Positions 45,694 through 53,435 of a stretch of 64,000 nt of DNA are shown here, one piece after another. The notes beneath the pieces were generated by a model. It did not search any database. It had not been told where the DNA came from and saw only the letters and a list, made by a program, of their open reading frames with translations. Source of the stretch: Methanobacterium sp. BRmetb2 (GTDB lineage Archaea; Methanobacteriota; Methanobacteria; Methanobacteriales; Methanobacteriaceae); contig CP022705.1 of NCBI GenBank assembly GCA_003491285.1, forward strand, positions 1,361,501 to 1,425,500, written 5' to 3'. A program made the translations under genes and the position numbers. The first letter of the stretch is position 1, and every line of letters starts with the position of its first letter.

Positions 45694-46467
45694 TTAACAT
45701 TCTAGATTTAACTTTATATCCTCCACTAATTCCCCATTTCTTACCTTTTCTCTTAAACTCAACATTAACTCGTCTATCTTGTTAAGTTGTTTGGATATTT
45801 TCTTTTCATGGGGTGTGGTGCTTACCACCTTCTGCATACCTCCACTTTTCATGACTATTCTTTTATCTGTCATGAGTGCAAGGACAGGGTCGTGGGTTAC
45901 CACCATAACTATTTTTCCATGTCCTGAGAGAACTTTTAATGCGTCGTGTTTCCTTATTCCAGCATTTTCAATTTCGTCAATAAGTACAATGGGCGAATCA
46001 CTGATAATGGCAACATCTGCCACCATTAAAGCTCTGGATTGTCCCCCACTTAAAATTGTAAGTTCGTGTTCTTTTTTTATTGGTTCACCAGTCAGTGTAT
46101 TGGCCAGATTGATAACTGAGTTAACACACTTGTCACTGGCTCCTCTACACTTAGCATGGAGGTTTAAAAAGTCCCCTACTGACATATCTGCTAAAAAATT
46201 CATGTTCTGTGATAGTTGGGCAACCATCTTCTTTCGGGGATTAGTTCTATCTTCGTAGCTGGGTTCTTCATCATTTACTAAGATTTTTCTTTTAGAGAAT
46301 GTATCGCACTGTGCTAACTGTTCAATATCTCCGATCAAAGAACTTTTACCACTGCCGGTAGGACCTACAACTCCGAAAATTTCTCCTCTACGGATTGTGA
46401 TATCATCTACAGGCTCTTTGTTGCCTTGCTTATCATAGCCACCGATAATAGTTATTTTATTTATCAT
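45694..46467 (-). CDS. Soluble ABC-type ATPase (comA cluster)
   Basis: 257 residues with a complete ABC core. Walker A is GPTGSGKSSL, the Q-loop lies near AQLSQNM, the signature is LSGGQSRAL, Walker B is VLIDEIENAG and the H-loop is VVTHDP. No permease gene is nearby. It is coupled to comA by the TAATG stop/start overlap. The long C-terminal helix (about 205-257) is not usual for transporters. As with AtwA in methyl-CoM reductase activation, a non-transport role is likely, but the target is unknown. Confidence 0.75.
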   Translation of the reverse strand: MINKITIIGGYDKQGNKEPVDDITIRRGEIFGVVGPTGSGKSSLIGDIEQLAQCDTFSKRKILVNDEEPSYEDRTNPRKKMVAQLSQNMNFLADMSVGDFLNLHAKCRGASDKCVNSVINLANTLTGEPIKKEHELTILSGGQSRALMVADVAIISDSPIVLIDEIENAGIRKHDALKVLSGHGKIVMVVTHDPVLALMTDKRIVMKSGGMQKVVSTTPHEKKISKQLNKIDELMLSLREKVRNGELVEDIKLNLEC

Positions 46468-47243
46468 TAAAGATCCACCTTTCCTAAAGTATCCCCTCTT
46501 AAACCACGGCGCATGGTTTCAAGGGCAGTAATTTCTTCTGGGGGAATGTTACCAAGATTCACATTCCCTCCAAATTTCAAGATGAAATATACTTGTTGAT
46601 TTTTTTGGGGAGCTTCCCATATAATATTCTTAACATCTAAATTTTTAATTAATAAATCCACTTCATCCTCTTTAACATTTCCATCATCATCGAATATTCC
46701 GATACCTTTACCACTTTCACGGGCTTCAATTAATACTTTATCTGCACCGGATTCCAGATCAAAATTTATCAGCCGGGTTCTCTCAAGGGTGTCTATTTTG
46801 TGATCTTCTTCAGGATTCTTTTTACCAACTTCACTTATAACGAAAAAGCCTTGTTCTTTTATATTGCTAATAATATTTCTCCTTTCATCTAGTGGTATTT
46901 CTGTAGAACCATCTGATATTTCTAAAGTATCAAATCCAAGTTTGTCAGCTTCTTGTAAATATTCTTCAACTTTATTGTTAATATAAGCCAGTTCAAATAA
47001 AGTTCCACCAGGGTATGGTTTAATATCATGGCCAAGGTACATTTCAACTTTATTTTTAATAATTTCTCTGTCGTGGATGGTTATAGTTCCCCATCCAAAT
47101 TTTGCAAAGTCAACGTATTCACCAGAAATCTCCATAAGATCTTCTGCTGTATTCAACCCCATACCCTTATCTAACATCATTGTAGTTCCATTTGTGCGGG
47201 GTTTTTTCACACGTTCTGGTGTAAGAAAATTAAAAGCTTTCAT
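46467..47243 (-). CDS. comA: Phosphosulfolactate synthase
   Basis: Adds sulfite to phosphoenolpyruvate, the first step of coenzyme M synthesis. The 258-residue TIM-barrel protein shows TMMLDKGMGLN near its start, FAKFGWGT, YPGGTLFELA, EISDGSTEIP and GKGIGIFDDDGNV, all typical of ComA. GGTGAT precedes the ATG, and ATCAC can pair with GTGAT over the ribosome binding site. First gene of a five-gene minus-strand run. Confidence 0.93.
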   Translation of the reverse strand: MKAFNFLTPERVKKPRTNGTTMMLDKGMGLNTAEDLMEISGEYVDFAKFGWGTITIHDREIIKNKVEMYLGHDIKPYPGGTLFELAYINNKVEEYLQEADKLGFDTLEISDGSTEIPLDERRNIISNIKEQGFFVISEVGKKNPEEDHKIDTLERTRLINFDLESGADKVLIEARESGKGIGIFDDDGNVKEDEVDLLIKNLDVKNIIWEAPQKNQQVYFILKFGGNVNLGNIPPEEITALETMRRGLRGDTLGKVDL

Positions 47244-47664
47244 TTCATCACCTATGTGATCATTATTTCCTTTTATATTTTTGTCATTTATTATAATATT
47301 AATAGTATAGAAAAATATGGAATAATATTATTTACTTTAATACAATATTTACTTACCGGAATTTTTTTGCAGTTGAAGCATTTAAAAGTATTATCAGCAC
47401 TATTTTGAATTTTGGATTTAATTTTTTAACAGAATCAGTTAAGAATATATCGTTGTTATGATATCCATTTAAATTATTTCTAAAGTTTTTCTCATGCTTT
47501 TTAATCTTATATTCAAAACTTTTTAAAAGTGAATTAATATTGTTAATAATACACATCTTAATTAGATAAATGTTACTATAAATAATAGCTAAACATAACT
47601 TATTGGAAAATTTATCCTTCCAATAGTCCTCTTAAAATTGATATAAAGCGGGCAGGTGTTTTGA
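47244..47664. other. Divergent spacer between comA and the PK-domain gene
   Basis: 421 bp. It should contain both promoters. A 67-codon minus-strand frame (47353-47556) is Asn/Lys/Ile-rich and lacks a ribosome binding site, so I do not call it. AGGTG lies just before the right-hand gene. Confidence 0.5.
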
Positions 47665-48228
47665 ATGAAAAAATCCATTTATTATTTTGAAAATCCCGGT
47701 AAAGAAAATACAGATAAATTGTTAGATTTAGTTAAAATTCGAAAAGAAGAGTTAGGAATAGATAAGATAGTTGTTGCTTCCGTTTCTGGGGAAACTGCTA
47801 TGAAACTGGCTGAAAAAATTGATGATGTAGATATAGTGAGCATTACTCATCATGCCGGATTCAAAAAGAAAGGTGAACTGGAATTAGACTCAGAAGTTGA
47901 AAAAAAACTTAAAGAAAAAGGAATAATAAGTTACACTGGGTCTCATGCTTTGAGTGGTGTTGGTAGAGGAATATCAAACAAGTTTGGGGGCATAACGCCC
48001 GTAGAAATAATAGCCGCAACCCTTAGAATGTTTTCTCAAGGAGTCAAGGTTGGTGTAGAGATTAGTATTATGGCAGCAGACGCAGGATTAATTCCAATGG
48101 ATTCTGAGATTATTGCAATTGGTGGAACTGGTAAAGGGGCCGATGCAGCCATAATTTTGACACCAGCTCACATGACTAACGTTTTTGATATAAGGATTCA
48201 TGAAATAATTGCAATGCCCAGACCTTAG
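47665..48228 (+). CDS. Pyruvate-kinase C-terminal-domain-like protein
   Basis: 187 residues matching the stand-alone PK_C-like family (COG1751): VASVSGETAMKLAEKI, SITHHAGF, GGITPVEIIAATLRMFSQG and IAIGGTGKGADAAIIL. The fold corresponds to the allosteric C-terminal domain of pyruvate kinase without the catalytic barrel. Role unknown; binding of a small phosphorylated ligand is a reasonable guess. Confidence 0.75.
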   Translation: MKKSIYYFENPGKENTDKLLDLVKIRKEELGIDKIVVASVSGETAMKLAEKIDDVDIVSITHHAGFKKKGELELDSEVEKKLKEKGIISYTGSHALSGVGRGISNKFGGITPVEIIAATLRMFSQGVKVGVEISIMAADAGLIPMDSEIIAIGGTGKGADAAIILTPAHMTNVFDIRIHEIIAMPRP

Positions 48229-48431
48229 ACCATTTACAAAACTTTTGTGAGATATTTTTTTCAACTGAAGGTGATCATATTTCAACTTCCAATGGTTAAC
48301 AAAAATCACAATTTTATATGCATAAGGATAAAAATTTGTGGCAATGATAAAGAATTGTCATATAACAACCGTTGCTTTTAAATATAAGTTAGTACAATAA
48401 CACATTCCATAGATTGATGTGGGGGTAGTAA

Positions 48432-49568
48432 TTGAAATTCATAAACGATGCCATAAAAGAATCTGAAAACAGAACGGATAGATCACATCCCAAACATAAT
48501 GACACGGAAATCGACGAAGACCTTAGAGAGATCATAGATAGAAGTAGAGCAAAGATATTTGTAGTAGGTGCCGGAGGAGCTGGAAACAACACTGTTTCGA
48601 GGCTTACCGACATTGGAATAGAAGGAGCAAACACAGTAGCCATAAACACTGATGCACAAGATCTCTTTTATTCAAATTCGAACGGGAAGTTATTGATCGG
48701 TAAAAAAACATGCGGCGGCCTCGGTGCTGGAGGCGTGCCGGAAGTAGGCGAAGAAAGTGCAGAAGAAAGTGAAGATGAAATAAGATCTAAATTAGATGGG
48801 GCTGACATGGTTTTTGTCACCTGTGGATTAGGTGGTGGAACTGGAACAGGTTCTGCTCCAGTTATTTCAAAACTGGCTAAAAAAGCAGGTGCATTGACTA
48901 TAGCGGTTGCAACTATGCCTTTCAGTGCAGAAGGACTTAAAAGAAGAGAAAATGCCGAAAGAGGTCTTGAAAAACTTCAAAGTGCAGCGGACACAGTAAT
49001 AGTTATACCTAACGACAAGTTACTTGAAGTTGCTCCAAATCTGCCATTAAACAAAGCCTTCATGGTAGCAGACGAACTTCTGGGAAGAGCGGTTAAGGGA
49101 ATAACTGAGCTTATAACTAAACCCGGTCTTGTCAGTTTGGACTTTGCGGACATAAGAAGTATTATGAAAGGCTCTGGGATGGCAATGATTGGAATGGGCG
49201 AATCCGAATCCGGAGATCGCGCAATAGAATCTGTGCACGAAGCTTTAAACAGTCCATTACTAGATCTGGATATTTCCAATGCTAAAGGTGCATTGATAAA
49301 TATATCTGGAAGTTCTGACCTGACACTGCATGAAGCTGAAAAGATTGTTCAAATAGTAGCCGATGAACTTGATCCTGACTCCAATATAATTTGGGGAGCT
49401 CAAATACAAGAAGATCTTCAGAATGTTATCAGAACCACCATTGTCGTTGCAGGAGTTAGATCTCCGCATATATTCGGTACACCTGCTGAACGCGAATATA
49501 TAGCTGAAAGAGAAAAAGAATCCGCAGACGAATCTTCATTAGAAGAATTTATAGATGGTGTTTTTTAA
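48432..49568 (+). CDS. ftsZ: Cell division protein FtsZ
   Basis: Tubulin-like GTPase that forms the division ring. 378 residues. The N-terminal 35-residue charged extension precedes the GTP-binding core: GAGGAGNNTV, the tubulin signature GGGTGTGSAP (about 134-143) and NAERGLEKL, with the T7-loop NKAFMVADELL region and LDFADIRSIM. The TTG start at 48432 follows GTGGGGGTAG. A terminator hairpin lies about 85 bp downstream. Confidence 0.97.
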   Translation: MKFINDAIKESENRTDRSHPKHNDTEIDEDLREIIDRSRAKIFVVGAGGAGNNTVSRLTDIGIEGANTVAINTDAQDLFYSNSNGKLLIGKKTCGGLGAGGVPEVGEESAEESEDEIRSKLDGADMVFVTCGLGGGTGTGSAPVISKLAKKAGALTIAVATMPFSAEGLKRRENAERGLEKLQSAADTVIVIPNDKLLEVAPNLPLNKAFMVADELLGRAVKGITELITKPGLVSLDFADIRSIMKGSGMAMIGMGESESGDRAIESVHEALNSPLLDLDISNAKGALINISGSSDLTLHEAEKIVQIVADELDPDSNIIWGAQIQEDLQNVIRTTIVVAGVRSPHIFGTPAEREYIAEREKESADESSLEEFIDGVF

Positions 49569-49652
49569 TCAAAAATCTTTAAATTTTTGTTTAAAAAGTA
49601 AATATTCTGAACAATCATTCTTTTGTCGATTAAGATACTTTGGTTAATAAGT

Positions 49653-49676
49653 AGTGCCACAAATGGTACTTTTTTT
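49653..49676 (+). terminator. ftsZ terminator
   Basis: AGTGCCA and TGGTACT pair over seven bases (one G-T) with a CAAA loop, directly followed by a run of T residues. Confidence 0.6.
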
Positions 49677-49683
49677 AAGCTTA

Positions 49684-49737
49684 GTTATCACTATCTATGT
49701 TGCCAAATGAAAAGGTTTATAAATCCCTAGTGATAAC
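49684..49737 (+). promoter_or_regulatory. secE-ribosomal operon promoter bracketed by an inverted repeat
   Basis: TTTATAAAT (49716-49724) is a strong TATA box. GTTATCACTA (49684-49693) and its exact complement TAGTGATAAC (49728-49737) flank it, with more matching bases outside. The right half would lie near the start of transcription. This could be a paired operator for the translation-gene operon. Confidence 0.5.
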
Positions 49738-49806
49738 AAACTAATACAATCTAAAAAGTAGATTTTTTTATTCCTTATTTTTACTATTATCAAAGTAGGG
49801 ATTTTC

Positions 49807-49995
49807 ATGAATTTAGGCAATTTAAAAGCATCTATTATCAATTTTATTAAAGAATGTAGAAGAGTTCTACATGTATCTAAGAAACCAGATAGAGAAGAAT
49901 TTATTAATGTAGCCAAAGTTACTGGCATTGGAATAATTATTATAGGTGTTATAGGTTTTATAATAAATTTAGGTGCCCAATTATTAGGGGCGTAA
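49807..49995 (+). CDS. secE: Protein translocase SecE/Sec61-gamma
   Basis: 62 residues with the amphipathic N-terminal helix (IKECRRVLHVSKKPDREEF) and a single C-terminal membrane helix (about 38-58), the standard archaeal SecE. It stabilises SecY in the membrane. First gene of the secE-spt5-rpl operon, the conserved archaeal order. Confidence 0.93.
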   Translation: MNLGNLKASIINFIKECRRVLHVSKKPDREEFINVAKVTGIGIIIIGVIGFIINLGAQLLGA

Positions 49996-50190
49996 TAACA
50001 ATGAACTTCAAATATATGTGAAAATTTATTTAATGATTTTAATTAGCTTAATTTCACAAAATAAACGTTTTTAATTGAAATTTATACTTAATTAAAGTTT
50101 TATTGTAATTTAATAATATGACTTAAATTGTTAGTAATTTTTTCAAGTAAAACCCAAAAACCTATGAAATTTTATAAGGTCGTGTGGTTA

Positions 50191-50652
50191 ATGGAAGATA
50201 GTGATAACTTAATATATGCAATAAGAACTCTTGTAGGGCAAGAGAAAAATGTTGCAAGAATGGTTGCAAGAAATGTTAAAAACAGTGGAATTGAAGTAAA
50301 TTCTATTTTAGTTCCAGAAACCCTCAGAGGATACATTTTAGTTGAATCTTCCTCAAAATTAGACATGCAAAACCCTGCCTTAAAGGTCCCGAATATTAGG
50401 GGGGCTGTTGAGGGCATGATAACCTTTGAGGAAATAAAAACCTTTTTGAAACCAGAACCTATACTTGCTTCTATACAAAAAGGAAGTATTGTAGAACTTA
50501 TTTCTGGTCCATTTAAAGGAGAAAAAGCAAAAGTAGTAAGAATTGATGAATCCCGTGAGGAAGTAGTTTTAGAACTAATTGAAGCTGCTGTTCCAATTCC
50601 TGTTACCGTTAAAGGTGATCAAATTAGAATAATACAAAAGGAGGCTGACTAA
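50191..50652 (+). CDS. spt5: Transcription elongation factor Spt5 (NusG)
   Basis: 153 residues with the NGN domain (IYAIRTLVGQEKNVARMV through VRGAVEGMI) and a C-terminal KOW domain (IQKGSIVELISGPFKGEKAKVV). It binds the RNA polymerase clamp with Spt4 and promotes processivity. The ATG at 50191 is chosen by comparison with family N-termini; longer frames open at 50128 and 50164. The stop overlaps the rpl11 ATG (TAATG). Confidence 0.93.
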   Translation: MEDSDNLIYAIRTLVGQEKNVARMVARNVKNSGIEVNSILVPETLRGYILVESSSKLDMQNPALKVPNIRGAVEGMITFEEIKTFLKPEPILASIQKGSIVELISGPFKGEKAKVVRIDESREEVVLELIEAAVPIPVTVKGDQIRIIQKEAD

Positions 50653-51134
50653 TGGCTAAAGAGACAGTAGAGATTCTAGTAGAAGGTGGAAAAGCCACAC
50701 CAGGTCCACCATTAGGTCCTGCAATTGGTCCGTTAGGAATCAATATGATGCAAGTCGTTGAAGCTATAAACACAAAAACTGGGGATTTTGGAGGAATGAA
50801 AGTTCCAGTTAAAATTATAGTTGACACTGGTACCAAAGAATTTGAAGTAGAAGTAGGTACCCCACCAACCACTGCACTTATAATGGATGAGCTAAAAATC
50901 GAAAAAGGTTCACAAGATCCTGGACTAGATAAAGTAGCTGATCTTTCCGTTGAACAAGCACTCAAAATTTCTAGAATGAAATTTGACTCGTTACTGGCAA
51001 ATGATTATAAACATGCTGCCAAGGAAATAATAGGTACCTGTGTAAGCATGGGCATAACTGTTAATGGAAAGGATCCAAGAGAAGTGCAAACTGAAATTGA
51101 TGAAGGCGTATACGACGATATATTACAAGGCTAA
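50652..51134 (+). CDS. rpl11: Ribosomal protein L11 (uL11)
   Basis: 160 residues. The N-terminal EILVEGGKATPGPPLGPAIGPLGIN contains the proline hinge, and the C-terminal rRNA-binding domain ends with CVSMGITVNGKDPREV. Part of the GTPase-associated centre. AAGGAGGC precedes the ATG inside spt5. Confidence 0.97.
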   Translation: MAKETVEILVEGGKATPGPPLGPAIGPLGINMMQVVEAINTKTGDFGGMKVPVKIIVDTGTKEFEVEVGTPPTTALIMDELKIEKGSQDPGLDKVADLSVEQALKISRMKFDSLLANDYKHAAKEIIGTCVSMGITVNGKDPREVQTEIDEGVYDDILQG

Positions 51135-51173
51135 ACGCCTTTATAACCTTTAAATTCTTTATCAAATTTATGA

Positions 51174-51202
51174 TGAACTTTTTATTTAAAAGTTCATGGA
51201 GG
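51174..51202 (+). promoter_or_regulatory. Hairpin abutting the rpl1 ribosome binding site
   Basis: TGAACTTTT (51174-51182) and AAAAGTTCA (51188-51196) form a perfect 9-bp stem with a 5-nt loop. One base later comes GGAGG (51198-51202) for rpl1. L1 autoregulates its operon in methanogens by binding its own mRNA, so this may be the control element. The family site normally has a bulged loop, which is not obvious here. Confidence 0.45.
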
Positions 51203-51209
51203 AATTTTA

Positions 51210-51848
51210 ATGAAACAAGAGATAATGGAAGCGGTGAAGAAGGCCAAGGAACAAGCCAAGCCGAGAAACTTCACACAGTCTGTAGATGTGGTAATAAACA
51301 TCAAGGACTTAGACGTCAAAAAACCAGAAAATCGTATTGACGAAGAAGTTTCTCTACCAAATGGACGTGGAAAAGACGTCAAAATTGCTTTTATAGCAGA
51401 TGGGGACTTGGCTGTCCAGGCTGAAAGTGCCGGCGCAGATCTTATAATAAGTAAAGCAGAATTAGAAGATCTGGGAAAAAATAGAAAAGAAGCAAAGAAG
51501 ATGGCTAATAGTTACAACTTTTTTGTTGCCCAAGCCGATATGATGCCGCTGGTAGGTAGATTTTTAGGACCGGTTCTAGGACCTAGAAAGAAAATGCCAA
51601 AACCAGTACCGGCCACCATAAAACCAGATCCAATAATTGGAAGACTTAAAAACACTATTAAAGTGAGAATAAAAGATCAACCTCTTATTCAAGCAATTGT
51701 TGGTACTCAAGATATGGACGATGAGATGATTGCCGAGAATGTAGAAGCTGTGCTTGGTATATTAGACCAGAAACTGGAGAAAGGAAGAAATCAAATAAAA
51801 TCCATGTATGTAAAAACAACCATGGGTCCAGTAGTGAAGGTGATCTAA
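51210..51848 (+). CDS. rpl1: Ribosomal protein L1 (uL1)
   Basis: 212 residues, archaeal L1. It shows RNFTQSVDVVINIKDLDVKKPENR, the GRFLGPVLGPRKKMPKPVP signature and TTMGPVVKVI at the end. Forms the ribosomal L1 stalk and in methanogens represses its own mRNA. The stop and the L10 start share TAATG. Confidence 0.97.
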   Translation: MKQEIMEAVKKAKEQAKPRNFTQSVDVVINIKDLDVKKPENRIDEEVSLPNGRGKDVKIAFIADGDLAVQAESAGADLIISKAELEDLGKNRKEAKKMANSYNFFVAQADMMPLVGRFLGPVLGPRKKMPKPVPATIKPDPIIGRLKNTIKVRIKDQPLIQAIVGTQDMDDEMIAENVEAVLGILDQKLEKGRNQIKSMYVKTTMGPVVKVI

Positions 51849-52861
51849 TGCCTCATGTAGCTAGTTGGAAGAAAGAAGAAGTCAAAAACCTTAAAGAGTT
51901 AATAAATAATTACGAAGTTATAGGTATGGCTAATTTAGCAGATATTCCTGCTCCCCAACTTCAAAAAATGCGACAAAACTTAAAAGGTAATGCAACCATC
52001 AAAATGTCCCGTAAGACATTAATGAGCTTGGCTTTAGAGGAATCTGATAAAGATAAGTCCAATATTAATGACCTAAAGGATCACATGGAAGGACAACCAG
52101 CAATGGTATTTACTAGCATGAATCCTTTCAAACTCTACAAAATTTTAGAGGCTAGTAAAACTCCAGCACCTGCCAGAGCAGGAAGCATAGCTCCATCTGA
52201 TATTGTAGTGCCTAAGGGTGATACTGCATTTAAACCAGGACCTATACTTGGTGAACTTCAACAAATAGGCATCCCTGCCAAAATTGATAAGGGTAAAATT
52301 GTTATAACTAAAGATAAAACTATTGTTGAAGAGGGAGAACAAATTCCAGCAAAAGTAGCGAGTATTCTTGCAAGACTTGAAATTTTCCCTATGGAAGTTG
52401 GAATTGACTTAGTAGCTGCTTATGAAAATCAAACAGTATATACTTCAGATTTGTTAACCATTGACGAAGAAAAAACTCTTTCCGATATTCAAACAGCCTT
52501 CTCTCAAGCATTAAATCTATCAGTAAATGCATTAATTTACACCAAAGAATCCATGCCAATTATTATACAAAATGCAGCTGCCAAATCTATGAATCTGGCA
52601 ATAAATGCATCAATATTAACATCCAAAACTTCGGATACTTTGCTGTCCAAGGCTTATTCACAGATGTTAGCATTGGCATCAGAAATTTCAGGTGTAGATG
52701 AATCTGCAGTTGATGATGAACTTTTACAAAAATTAAAATCAAGTGCTAAGAAGGTTGAAGTTGTAGAAGAAAAAGAAGAAGAAAAACCTGAAGACGAAGA
52801 AGACGAAGAAGAAGATAAAGAAGAAGATGCAGCAGCAGGGCTTGGAGCTCTGTTTGGATAA
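51848..52861 (+). CDS. rpl10: Ribosomal protein L10 (uL10/P0)
   Basis: 337 residues. The N-terminal rRNA-binding domain (VASWKKEEV, TIKMSRKTL) is followed by the archaeal insertion (PGPILGELQQIGIPAKI), helices for binding three P1 dimers, and an acidic Glu/Asp tail ending AAAGLGALFG, shared with L12. It anchors the stalk that recruits translation GTPases. Confidence 0.97.
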   Translation: MPHVASWKKEEVKNLKELINNYEVIGMANLADIPAPQLQKMRQNLKGNATIKMSRKTLMSLALEESDKDKSNINDLKDHMEGQPAMVFTSMNPFKLYKILEASKTPAPARAGSIAPSDIVVPKGDTAFKPGPILGELQQIGIPAKIDKGKIVITKDKTIVEEGEQIPAKVASILARLEIFPMEVGIDLVAAYENQTVYTSDLLTIDEEKTLSDIQTAFSQALNLSVNALIYTKESMPIIIQNAAAKSMNLAINASILTSKTSDTLLSKAYSQMLALASEISGVDESAVDDELLQKLKSSAKKVEVVEEKEEEKPEDEEDEEEDKEEDAAAGLGALFG

Positions 52862-52963
52862 TATTAATAATTAAATTAGATAATTAAATCGTAAAATTGG
52901 CATAATTGTCAATAAATTGTATATAAAAGCATTTAAATTGATGAAGAAATTTGAGGTGATCAT

Positions 52964-53272
52964 ATGGAATATATATACACAGCAATGTTATTGCACACAA
53001 CCGGTCAAGAAATAAATGAAGAAAACGTTAAAAAGGTCCTTGAAGCAGCAGGTTCTGAAGCTGATGACGCAAGAATAAAAGCACTAATTGCAGCACTAGA
53101 AGAAGTGGATATAGAAGAAGCTATGGAAAAAACAGCTGTAGCAGCAGCTGCACCTGCAGCAGCAGCCGCAGCTCCAGCAGCTGAAGAAAAACCTGAAGAA
53201 GAGGAAGAAGAAGAATCTGAAGAAGAAAAAGAAGAAGAAGCTGCAGCAGGGCTTGGAGCTCTATTCGGTTAA
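52964..53272 (+). CDS. rpl12: Ribosomal protein L12 (P1)
   Basis: 102 residues of the acidic stalk protein. An N-terminal dimerisation domain (MEYIYTAMLLHTTGQEINEENV), an Ala-rich hinge, a Glu-rich stretch and the conserved C-terminal GLGALFG that contacts factors make up the protein. GAGGTGATC precedes the ATG. It has about 100 bp to L10 and is closed by a terminator. Confidence 0.97.
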   Translation: MEYIYTAMLLHTTGQEINEENVKKVLEAAGSEADDARIKALIAALEEVDIEEAMEKTAVAAAAPAAAAAAPAAEEKPEEEEEEESEEEKEEEAAAGLGALFG

Positions 53273-53285
53273 ATTCTTCACTTAT

Positions 53286-53350
53286 AAGTCGTATTATGCT
53301 AATATTCGGCATATATGACTTTTATTAATTTTTTATTTATTTTTTTATAT
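53286..53350 (+). terminator. Terminator of the secE-rpl12 operon
   Basis: AAGTC...ATGC pairs with GCAT...GACTT (53286-53321, one bulge, 9-nt loop), followed by several T-rich tracts up to 53350. Confidence 0.55.
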
Positions 53351-53435
53351 ATTTCAACAATTTATATTAATTATAAGCAAATTATAATTACTAAATTGCA
53401 AACTAATATTAATAACAAATATTTTAATGATTAAC

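Noticed and set aside
47247..47260. ATCAC/GTGAT hairpin over the comA ribosome binding site
   Set aside because: Only 5 bp with a 4-nt loop; too short to argue for a riboswitch-like element without conservation data.
47353..47556. 67-codon minus-strand frame between comA and the PK-domain gene
   Set aside because: Asn/Lys/Ile-rich, no ribosome binding site, lies in a divergent promoter region.
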